Source: an uncultured Rickettsiales bacterium
GTDB taxonomy: Bacteria > Pseudomonadota > Alphaproteobacteria > Rickettsiales > UBA998
Assembly (NCBI GenBank): GCA_937982385.1
Contig: CALJMC010000168.1
Coordinates: 1-10,980 of the forward strand
Length of the DNA: 10,980 bases
Direction of reading: 5' to 3'
Shown here: positions 1 through 5,744 of the stretch, piece by piece
Layout of the letters: each line of letters starts with the position of its first letter
How positions within the stretch are numbered: position 1 is the stretch's first letter
The notes under the pieces: model-generated
Told to the model about the DNA's origin: nothing
The model's database searches: none
What the model saw: only the letters and a program-made list of their open reading frames with translations
Translations under genes and position numbers: made by a program

Positions 1-151
1 CCGTCGCTTGCGCATACGCAAACTGACCTTCTGCTGTCGTGCGGCACGTATCACGCATCGTCACATATCCACGCTGAATACCCGTCGTATTGGCATTCAT
101 GCATGCCGATAACATTAAGCTACTAAGGAAAGTAAGTATAATATATTTCAT
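1..151 (-). CDS. Putative outer-membrane lipoprotein, N-terminal part only (runs off the left edge)
   Basis: Reading the minus strand from the ATG at 151 gives an open frame of 50 codons to the window edge. It begins MKYIILTFLSSLMLSAC: one Lys, a hydrophobic stretch, then LSAC, which fits the lipobox consensus [LVI][AS][GA]C with Cys17 as the lipidated residue. The visible mature part (MNANTTGIQRGYVTMRDTC...) matches no family I know. Its ATG overlaps the fliJ TGA stop (ATGA, 149-151), so it should be co-transcribed and translationally coupled with fliI-fliJ. That suggests a role at the flagellum or envelope, but this is inference from position only. The lipoprotein call is firm for the signal sequence. 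The function is unknown, and the C-terminus lies outside the window. Confidence 0.72.
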   Translation of the reverse strand, partial: MKYIILTFLSSLMLSACMNANTTGIQRGYVTMRDTCRTTAEGQFAYAQAT

Positions 152-564
152 TCTTTATCCATATGGGCTTTGCGCGACGCCACTTCATCTAGTTGTTGTT
201 GTTGTTTCTTATCTTTAGCCTTTTTACGACGCAGTGCTGCACGCTGTTCTGCTATTTCATATTTTTTCATTTCACCGAACAAATCCGCTATCTCGTCCGT
301 CAGCTTATTTATCCGCGCGGTCAATTCTACCACATCTTTCGCTATTTTCTGACGTTTTTTCTTAATATGATTAGAAAAGTCGCCAAAGAAGTTCCCCATA
401 TCAGCAAGTTCTGCTGATAAATCGAGCTCATTTTGCAAATCATCTTGGAGCTTCTGCGATTGCTGAAGGTAGCTATCGCGCTTATCCTCCAGCACTGCCA
501 TACGCTTTTTCAGCTCATCAATATCGCGTTTTCTCAACTTGATGAGTGTGGTAAGCCCCTTCAT
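148..564 (-). CDS. fliJ: FliJ-like flagellar export chaperone
   Basis: The 138-residue product is highly charged and almost entirely heptad-like helix, with Lys/Glu/Asp/Gln-rich stretches from about residue 10 to 120 and a basic, Gln-rich tail (KKAKDKKQQQQ). This matches FliJ, a coiled-coil protein of about 140-150 residues. In the flagellar type III secretion apparatus FliJ fits into the centre of the FliI ATPase ring, contacts FlhA and helps cycle export chaperones. FliJ sequences diverge strongly, so the call rests on length, coiled-coil character and its place directly after fliI. The start ATG (562-564) overlaps the fliI stop as TAATG, and the stop overlaps the next gene as ATGA. No internal ribosome-binding site is needed if coupling operates. 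Confidence 0.85.
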   Translation of the reverse strand: MKGLTTLIKLRKRDIDELKKRMAVLEDKRDSYLQQSQKLQDDLQNELDLSAELADMGNFFGDFSNHIKKKRQKIAKDVVELTARINKLTDEIADLFGEMKKYEIAEQRAALRRKKAKDKKQQQQLDEVASRKAHMDKE

Positions 565-2000
565 TATTTATTACGCCTGAGCGGAATTGGCCCACCTTGC
601 TGCTTACCCTGTCTTTGCTGTTGCCCAGCGTTCGGATCGAATGGGTCGGTTCCTAGCGCTGGCGGCCATTCAGCCAACCCCAAAATAGCTGCCAAGTCAG
701 CATAGCCTTCTGCCAAGGTTGATTTTTCTTCCATTGCCTGCCCCAAAAATGCTTCCAACGCAGGATGAAAATGAATTGCTCTATCTACGCTCGGATCAGA
801 GCCTCTGCGATAGGCGCCTAAACGAATCATCTCTTCCATGTCTTCATAAGCAGACATCAACTGACGTGCTGCTTTAATCAGTTTATTTTCCATCTCACTA
901 TTACAATCGGGCAACATCCGCGAGACACTCTTGAGAATATTAATCGCAGGATAGCGACCGCGCTCAGCAATCCCACGTTCTAAAATTACGTGACCATCCA
1001 AAATACCCCGCACAGCATCCGCTACAGGTTCATCAGTGTCACCGCCTTCCACGAGCACAGTAAACAGGCCCGTAATGCTACCACTGCCTTTCAAACCCGG
1101 GCCGGCACGCTCCAATAGCTTTGGTAGCTCTGCAAATACGGTAGGCGTATACCCCTTACTCGTAGGCGGCTCACCCACAGACAAACCAATTTCACGCTGT
1201 GCCATCGCAAAGCGTGTCACACTATCCATCATGCAGAGTACATCTTTGCCCTCATCACGAAAATATTCAGATACTGACATCGTCGTGTACGCCGCTAAAC
1301 GACGCATCAAGGCGGATTCTGCTGAGGTAGAGACAATCACGACCGAACGCGCCATGCCCTCTTCGCCCAAATCATCCTCAATAAACTCTTTTACTTCACG
1401 TCCACGCTCGCCAATCAACCCGATCACATTCACGCTTGAGGTCGAGAACTTCGCCAACATCGACATCATAATCGATTTACCCACACCCGAGCCGGCAAAA
1501 ATGCCTAAACGCTGACCATGACAGCATGTGAGAAATGTATTCAACGGACGAATACCTAAGTCGAGCTTACCTTCAACGCGTCCACGTTGATGCGATGGTG
1601 GCGGCGTGTTCATCACAGGTACCAAACGCTCACCCATCTGCACAGGACCTTTGCCATCTATCGGGTTACCAAACGCATCCAACACCCGCCCAAGCCATGA
1701 TGCATGCGGACGAATCGTCGCACCGCCCTCCATCACCTCAACCTTGCAACCAGGGCCAATGCCCTCGACTGAGTCAAACGGCATAAGCAGCGCATCATTA
1801 CTATCAAAGCCAATCACCTCGCAAATGATGAACGGAATCGCTTCATTGCCAGATTTCTTATAAACCTTACAGCGCGAACCAATCGACATAAATGAATCAA
1901 GCCCGCCGCACGTCACCATCAACCCGCGCACAGACGTCACCACACCTGTTAATTTCACAGGAGAAAACCCAGTTAGTAACGATTTGGTCTGTTCAAACAT
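564..2000 (-). CDS. fliI: Flagellum-specific ATPase FliI (type III export ATPase)
   Basis: This is the hexameric ATPase at the base of the flagellar export gate, which energises substrate unfolding and export with FliH and FliJ. From the chosen start it has 478 residues, close to the usual 440-480. Visible motifs: an F1-beta-like N-terminal barrel (about 10-90); Walker A GSGVGKS at 170-176; IGERGREV with the catalytic Glu at 198; Walker B VLCMMDS ending at Asp259; the family-typical SVTRFAMAQREIGL (260-273) and EPPTSKGYTP (277-286); and LVEGGDTDEPVADAVRGILDGH near 316-337. The C-terminal QQRQGKQQGG tail is not typical and may be lineage-specific. I placed the start at 2000 because AAAGGAA lies 6-7 bases upstream. 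An in-frame ATG at 2021 would add 7 residues but has no visible ribosome-binding site. It is divergent from ctrA, whose product controls flagellar genes in many alphaproteobacteria. Confidence 0.96.
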   Translation of the reverse strand: MFEQTKSLLTGFSPVKLTGVVTSVRGLMVTCGGLDSFMSIGSRCKVYKKSGNEAIPFIICEVIGFDSNDALLMPFDSVEGIGPGCKVEVMEGGATIRPHASWLGRVLDAFGNPIDGKGPVQMGERLVPVMNTPPPSHQRGRVEGKLDLGIRPLNTFLTCCHGQRLGIFAGSGVGKSIMMSMLAKFSTSSVNVIGLIGERGREVKEFIEDDLGEEGMARSVVIVSTSAESALMRRLAAYTTMSVSEYFRDEGKDVLCMMDSVTRFAMAQREIGLSVGEPPTSKGYTPTVFAELPKLLERAGPGLKGSGSITGLFTVLVEGGDTDEPVADAVRGILDGHVILERGIAERGRYPAINILKSVSRMLPDCNSEMENKLIKAARQLMSAYEDMEEMIRLGAYRRGSDPSVDRAIHFHPALEAFLGQAMEEKSTLAEGYADLAAILGLAEWPPALGTDPFDPNAGQQQRQGKQQGGPIPLRRNK

Positions 2001-2049
2001 TAATATTCCTTTTAGGCGCATCAGACTGACACGGAATTATCACACTAAC

Positions 2050-2077
2050 AGTATAAAGCCTTTTAACGCTTTGCGAA
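2050..2077 (-). promoter_or_regulatory. Candidate sigma70-type promoter for fliI-fliJ
   Basis: On the minus strand TTCGCA (2077-2072) and TATACT (2055-2050) are separated by 16 bases, 4/6 and 5/6 matches to the -35 and -10 consensus. Transcription would begin near 2043, leaving a leader of about 43 bases before the fliI start at 2000. A TTAAC half-site of CtrA type (2063-2067) lies inside the spacer. This is a pattern match only; a class-specific flagellar promoter elsewhere in the gap is possible. Confidence 0.35.
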
Positions 2078-2135
2078 AGTCTGTTACCGCTTAATTTAGC
2101 TCTAATTTAAAGATAAAGTTTGTAAAGTTGTTAAT

Positions 2136-2151
2136 TTAACGTTATATTAAC
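2136..2151 (+). promoter_or_regulatory. CtrA box TTAA-N7-TTAAC in the ctrA/fliI intergenic region
   Basis: The sequence TTAACGTTATATTAAC matches the full CtrA recognition motif TTAA-N7-TTAAC exactly. It lies 64 bases upstream of the ctrA start codon and about 136 bases from the fliI start. ctrA is known to be autoregulated in Caulobacter, so this box most likely serves ctrA itself; a role at fliI is possible but more distant. The surrounding DNA (2090-2190) is very A+T-rich with several TTAA words, so chance occurrence is less improbable than elsewhere, although exact spacing plus position upstream of ctrA argues for function. Confidence 0.7.
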
Positions 2152-2165
2152 TATTACGATCTATG

Positions 2166-2185
2166 AATTGTTAACAATTATTAAC
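2166..2185 (+). promoter_or_regulatory. Second CtrA-like near-box (TTAA-N6-TTAAC) inside a palindrome
   Basis: TTAAC at 2171 and TTAAC at 2181 stand in direct repeat with a 6-base rather than 7-base gap between the TTAA words. The left one is the centre of a perfect 14-base palindrome, AATTGTTAACAATT (2166-2179). The site ends 29 bases before the ctrA ATG, so a protein bound here could block or modulate ctrA transcription. Whether the one-base-short spacing still binds CtrA cannot be told from sequence. Confidence 0.4.
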
Positions 2186-2214
2186 GAGTCAAAAACCCTA
2201 GGGAGCCAAACGAT

Positions 2215-2934
2215 ATGCGCGTATTATTAGTAGAAGATGATGCATCGACCGCCAAAGCAATTGAACTGTCACTCGCATCAGAAGGCATCATTTGCGACAC
2301 CACTGAGCTGGGTGAAGAAGGCTTAGAGATTGGCCGCATCTATGACTATGACATTATTATACTCGATTTAATGCTTCCAGATATTGACGGTTATGAAGTG
2401 CTTCGTCGCTTCCGTGCTGCAAAGGTTGCAACCCCTATTCTTATTCTCTCAGGTCTCTCAGGTCCTGATCAGAAAATTAAAGGTTTGGGCTATGGCGCTG
2501 ATGATTATTTAACAAAGCCATTCAACAAAGGTGAACTTATTGCGCGCATTCAAGCAATCGTTCGTCGTTCAAAAGGGCATTCAGAATCTATCATCCGCAC
2601 TGGCAGATTGAGCGTTAACCTCGATTCCCGCGCTGTAGAAATTGATAGCAAAGGCATTCACCTTACCAGTAAAGAATATGCAATCCTCGAATTGCTCTCA
2701 CTTCGTAAAGGCTCCACCCTGACCAAAGAGATGTTCCTAAACCATCTTTATGGCGGCATTGATGAGCCTGAGCTAAAAATTATTGATGTATTCATCTGCA
2801 AACTTCGCAAGAAACTTGCTGAAGCATCAGGTGGCGACAACTATATCGAAACCGTATGGGGTCGCGGCTATGTACTAAAAGAACCTGAAGGACAATCAGC
2901 AGCCGCTGAAGCTTCAGCGACTGAAGAAGCATAA
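2215..2934 (+). CDS. ctrA: Cell-cycle response regulator CtrA
   Basis: The product is an OmpR-family two-component regulator that binds TTAA-N7-TTAA sites. In alphaproteobacteria it controls flagellar, cell-division and replication genes after phosphorylation through the CckA-ChpT relay. The 239-residue protein has a receiver domain (1 to about 118) with the acidic pair D8/D9, phosphoacceptor D51 in ILDLMLPD, S79 and K101 (LTKPF). A winged-helix DNA-binding domain follows (about 125-223). The stretch HLYGGIDEPELKIIDVFICK and the ending ETVWGRGYVLKEP are nearly diagnostic of CtrA rather than other OmpR proteins. The start is supported by AGGGAG 9 bases upstream. The C-terminal tail (QSAAAEASATEEA) is longer than in Caulobacter and ends in Glu-Ala rather than Ala-Ala, which matters for ClpXP recognition. 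It is divergent from fliI and followed by its own terminator. Confidence 0.96.
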   Translation: MRVLLVEDDASTAKAIELSLASEGIICDTTELGEEGLEIGRIYDYDIIILDLMLPDIDGYEVLRRFRAAKVATPILILSGLSGPDQKIKGLGYGADDYLTKPFNKGELIARIQAIVRRSKGHSESIIRTGRLSVNLDSRAVEIDSKGIHLTSKEYAILELLSLRKGSTLTKEMFLNHLYGGIDEPELKIIDVFICKLRKKLAEASGGDNYIETVWGRGYVLKEPEGQSAAAEASATEEA

Positions 2935-2944
2935 GCTACATTCT

Positions 2945-3013
2945 GTCATGCCAGCGAAAGCTGGTATCTCAAGAAATTAATCGGAAAAGATCCCGTGTCG
3001 TAGCACGGGATGA
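2945..3013. repeat. REP-like double-hairpin intergenic repeat
   Basis: Two hairpins lie between the ctrA stop and its terminator. The first (2948-2967) pairs CCAGC with GCTGG around a GAAA tetraloop, extended outward by a G-T wobble and two A-T pairs. The second (2990-3011) is a perfect 8-bp stem, ATCCCGTG/CACGGGAT, with a 6-base loop. The outer edges are mutually inverted: GTCATGCC at the left, and GGGATGAC, the complement of GTCATCCC, at the right. Short palindromes built on GTCATCCC...GGGATGAC are widely dispersed between genes in Rickettsiales and other proteobacteria. Only this one copy of the pair is visible here, so calling it a repeat family is inference. Confidence 0.55.
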
Positions 3014-3022
3014 CGAAAAACA

Positions 3023-3050
3023 GGCGGCATCTTCGGGTGTCGCTTTTTTT
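3023..3050 (+). terminator. Rho-independent terminator of ctrA
   Basis: The stem GCGGCATC (3024-3031) pairs with GGTGTCGC (3036-3043), including two G-T wobbles, around a TTCG tetraloop closed by C-G, one of the most stable loops known. A run of seven T (3044-3050) follows. It lies 90 bases after the ctrA stop and isolates ctrA from the portal gene downstream. Confidence 0.9.
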
Positions 3051-3078
3051 ATGCCCTTCCCGTCCATTCTCCACTCAT

Positions 3079-3110
3079 GCATAAACGGTTCATAGCGAAC
3101 AGACTTATGC
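3079..3110 (+). promoter_or_regulatory. Imperfect dyad just upstream of the portal gene
   Basis: Two nested inverted repeats, GCATAA/TTATGC (3079-3084 and 3105-3110) and GTTC/GAAC (3088-3091 and 3097-3100), share nearly one centre. They end three bases before the ribosome-binding site of the portal gene. This could be a repressor operator or a leader hairpin affecting translation. No convincing -35/-10 pair was recognised in 3051-3126, so the promoter position is unknown. Confidence 0.35.
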
Positions 3111-3126
3111 GAGAGGAGAACTTTCT

Positions 3127-4335
3127 ATGCTACAATCATTATTCGGGTCGAAGCAGACCACACCATCGACAAAATCTCAGGAGCATAGCTGGTATGCCTC
3201 GATGCAAGCATATGTGCAGCAACCCAGCGCCGCGATTTGGAGCAAACGTGACTATAGCCGTTTTGCCAAAGAAGCGTATCAGCAAAATGTCATCGCGCAT
3301 CGTGCTATCTCCATGATTGCTAAAGGCGCAGCCAGCGTAACGCTCAACGTCACCCGCCGCGATACATCAGACGCGGTGCAACTAGTAGAATCAAAACATC
3401 CGCTCTGCACATTACTCTCATCCCCCTCACCACTCAAAGCCTATGGCAGCTTTTTCGAGGAGCTCTATAGCCACCGTCTCATCTCAGGAAATGCCTATAT
3501 CCAAGCCGTGGGTGTGGCAGGTGAAGCGCCACGTGAATTGCATTTGCTCCGCCCAGACCGCATGAGCGTGATTGCAGGTGCGGCAGCCCTTCCCGCTGCC
3601 TATCACTATAAAACTGAGCATAAACTGCTGCAATTCCCTGTCGATCAAATTTCTGGGGCAAGTCGCATCCTCCATCTCAAAGAATTTCACCCGACCGACG
3701 ATTGGTACGGACTATCCCCTATCGAAGCAGCCGCCTATAGCATCGACCAGCATAATCAAGCAGGTGAATGGAATCAGTCACTCTTGCAAAATGGTGCGCG
3801 TCCAAGCGGTGCGCTCGTGGTAAAAGCCAAAGATGGCGGCACAGGACATTTATCCGAAGAACAATATTACCGCGTAAAGGGTCAGATTGACGAACAATTC
3901 AGCGGCGCGGGCAATGCAGGACGCCCACTCTTGCTCGAAGGCGGTCTCGAATGGAAAGAGATGAGCCTCAGTCCTAAAGATATGGATTTTATCGAGTGCA
4001 AAAACTCTGCCGCGCGTGACATCGCTCTCGCTTTTGGTGTGCCGCCACAACTTCTTGGCATTCCTGGTGACAATACCTATAGCAACTTGGCGGAAGCCCG
4101 CCTCTCACTATGGGAGCAGACCATCATCCCGCTCGTTTCCAGCACCGTCAATGGTTTGGGGCAATGGCTAGCCCCGATGTTTGACGGCACGCTCAGCATC
4201 TCCGCAAATTTGGATAATGTCAGCGCCCTCGCCATCAAGCGTGATGCGTTGTGGAAACGCGCAACGTCTGCCACCTTCCTGAGCGACGATGAAAAACGTG
4301 CGATGGTTGGACTAGCACGCACCGCGCAACAATAG
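3127..4335 (+). CDS. HK97-family phage/GTA portal protein
   Basis: The 402-residue product belongs to the HK97-type (BeeE-like) portal family. In phages and GTAs these form the dodecameric ring through which DNA enters the capsid, and they anchor the tail. Family marks are YGLSPIEAAAYSI (194-206); the clip/wing region with WNQSLLQNGARPSGAL (215-230); and the diagnostic AFGVPPQLLGIPGDNTY (302-318) followed by EARLSLWEQTIIPL (323-336), very like the corresponding segment of Rhodobacter capsulatus GTA gene 3. Length is normal for the family, with no frameshift or stop. GAGGAG sits 9 bases before the ATG. A portal normally follows the large terminase gene; here ctrA lies upstream. The protease ribosome-binding site overlaps the portal stop codon, so the two genes form an operon. 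Confidence 0.93.
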   Translation: MLQSLFGSKQTTPSTKSQEHSWYASMQAYVQQPSAAIWSKRDYSRFAKEAYQQNVIAHRAISMIAKGAASVTLNVTRRDTSDAVQLVESKHPLCTLLSSPSPLKAYGSFFEELYSHRLISGNAYIQAVGVAGEAPRELHLLRPDRMSVIAGAAALPAAYHYKTEHKLLQFPVDQISGASRILHLKEFHPTDDWYGLSPIEAAAYSIDQHNQAGEWNQSLLQNGARPSGALVVKAKDGGTGHLSEEQYYRVKGQIDEQFSGAGNAGRPLLLEGGLEWKEMSLSPKDMDFIECKNSAARDIALAFGVPPQLLGIPGDNTYSNLAEARLSLWEQTIIPLVSSTVNGLGQWLAPMFDGTLSISANLDNVSALAIKRDALWKRATSATFLSDDEKRAMVGLARTAQQ

Positions 4336-4345
4336 GAGACAGAAA

Positions 4346-4954
4346 ATGAATGATTACGAAAGAAAAGTGGGCAACTCAATGCACCAACATAAACGACTTG
4401 CATGCACTTTATCGCTCAAATCTATTGGTGAAGCAGGAACCTTCGCAGGCTATGGCAGCGTGTTTGACGTCGTCGATAATCAGAAAGACATCGTGCTCCC
4501 TGGTGCATTCCGCGACACACTCGCAGCACGCGGCGACACAGTAAAACTACTCTGGCAACATGATATGGGTGAACCAATTGGACGCATTGAGAACATCATG
4601 GAAGATGAGAATGGCCTCTATGTGCAAGGTCGCCTGATGCTCGATTTAAGCCGGGGACGCGAGGCTTATAGCCTGCTTCAAGAAGGCGTAGTGCAAGGAA
4701 TGAGCATTGGCTACAGCCCTGTGCGCTATCGCATTGACCCAGATACGGGTGTGCGGTTGCTCGAAGCGGTTGACCTCTATGAAGTAAGCTTAGTCACCTT
4801 CCCCGCCAATGAGGCTGCACAAATTACCGTGGTGAAACATGCAGGCGACATTACAGACACAAAGAAAACCAACGAATGGGAGAACGCATTAGAATGTGGG
4901 CAGATAATTAAGCTGTCTGACGCATTGGACAGAGCAAAAGCATTATTGAAATAG
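4346..4954 (+). CDS. HK97-family prohead (capsid maturation) protease
   Basis: This 202-residue protein matches the HK97 gp4/U35 prohead proteases, which cleave the delta domain from the major capsid protein during head maturation. The family signature GYGSVFDVVDNQKDIVLPGAF spans about 35-55. The expected catalytic triad is present: His72 in LLWQHD, Ser120 in GMSIGY and Glu146 in LYEVSLVTFPA. The triad is in order and spaced as in the family, so the enzyme looks active. The start at 4346 follows AGGAG with a 7-base gap; that AGGAG contains part of the upstream portal TAG stop. An in-frame ATG at 4379 is less likely. In the usual GTA order the capsid gene would follow directly; here a minus-strand gene intervenes. 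Confidence 0.93.
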   Translation: MNDYERKVGNSMHQHKRLACTLSLKSIGEAGTFAGYGSVFDVVDNQKDIVLPGAFRDTLAARGDTVKLLWQHDMGEPIGRIENIMEDENGLYVQGRLMLDLSRGREAYSLLQEGVVQGMSIGYSPVRYRIDPDTGVRLLEAVDLYEVSLVTFPANEAAQITVVKHAGDITDTKKTNEWENALECGQIIKLSDALDRAKALLK

Positions 4955-4996
4955 GGTGCGTGATGATGTGGTTACGCGCGCAACAGCACGAGTCAG

Positions 4997-5052
4997 CCCT
5001 GAGCGTCACGAAGTGACTTAGCCTTGCGGAGGACAGCATGTCCGTAGCAGGG
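4997..5052. repeat. Structured intergenic element (possible three-way hairpin)
   Basis: The 111-base gap between the convergent protease and 5066 genes holds an element bounded by CCCTG (4997-5001) and CAGGG (5048-5052). It encloses two hairpins: GTCAC-GAA-GTGAC (5005-5017) and GGACA-GCA-TGTCC (5031-5043). There is no T-run on either strand, so it is not a classical terminator. It resembles small dispersed palindromic elements of alphaproteobacteria more than a phage signal. The stems are short and no second copy is in view. Confidence 0.4.
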
Positions 5053-5065
5053 ACAACAAGAACTA

Positions 5066-5566
5066 CTAAGCCGCTTTCTGCATCGCGATAAACTGCTCAG
5101 CATTCACTGGCATAGAGCCAAGGAATGAAACCGTTTTCGCTTTAATCGGCGTACGTGGGCGGTTCAAGTCAACAATACGGTCAAACACGCTAATCGGCGT
5201 AGGTTGCACGGCATTGTTCATAAGCTGAGTGGCGAGAGTTGCCGGATTACTTAACGCACCTTGCAATGCCATAACAAGCTTTTGCCCTTGAATAAACTGT
5301 GATGCAAGCATACGAGCCGCTTCATGTTGTTTGGACAATGGCAATTGAGCAAAACTCGCAGAGGATGCTGCACGCTCTAAGCCAGATGTAACAGATGCCA
5401 CAACTGCAGAGGCTTGCTCGCGAGAGAACGTAAGAGGCTTATGTTCGGTCATCGCTTCAAGATATGCTACACGCGCCATCGATTCCATATTGCCGCAGTT
5501 CGGGCGTACAGGTGACGCGGCGAAAATGGCAGAGGATGAAAAAGATACAGGCGTTTGTTGTTGCAT
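5066..5566 (-). CDS. Hypothetical protein inserted between protease and capsid genes
   Basis: I do not recognise this protein. From the ATG at 5566 it is 166 residues, rich in Ala, Ser and Gln. The N-terminus MQQQTPVSFSSSAIF has no clear signal peptide or membrane segment. A mostly helical middle (about 40-130) carries SREQASAVVASVTSGLERA and KQHEAARMLASQFIQGQKL, and a Pro-containing C-terminal part contains FDRIVDLNRPRTPIKA. AAAAGGAAAA 9-14 bases upstream supports this start; extending to a TTG at 5602 adds 12 residues without a ribosome-binding site. An extended -10 (TG-A-TAATAT on the minus strand, 5620-5612) could drive it. It points against the flanking head genes, so it is not part of their operon. 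Balanced composition and a plausible start favour a real gene. Confidence 0.65.
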   Translation of the reverse strand: MQQQTPVSFSSSAIFAASPVRPNCGNMESMARVAYLEAMTEHKPLTFSREQASAVVASVTSGLERAASSASFAQLPLSKQHEAARMLASQFIQGQKLVMALQGALSNPATLATQLMNNAVQPTPISVFDRIVDLNRPRTPIKAKTVSFLGSMPVNAEQFIAMQKAA

Positions 5567-5744
5567 GACTAGTTTTCCTTTTGTGCGAGGGTTGATCTCC
5601 AAACTGTGGGGATATTATCACTCGGCACCAAAAGAAAAAGTGACAGTTTTGTGACCATTCCACAAGCCAAGAATGTAGTTGCCTAAGTCACTCTAAATAA
5701 TATTGAATTTCAAACACCAACCAACACAACAAGGAGAACTAACT

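Noticed and set aside
1036..1515. Plus-strand open frame of 159 codons opposite fliI (also 1535-1863)
   Set aside because: It is antisense to the ATPase core of fliI, whose motifs are all present; the product looks like a Ser/Thr/Pro-rich shadow.
4955..5065. Small RNA or tRNA-like gene, because of the clustered stems
   Set aside because: There is no acceptor/anticodon arrangement, the stems are only five pairs long, and no promoter or terminator was seen; kept only as a structured repeat candidate.
5703..5744. Upstream TTG start for the capsid protein adding 14 residues
   Set aside because: The added stretch spans the AAGGAG that serves the ATG at 5745, and no ribosome-binding site precedes the TTG.
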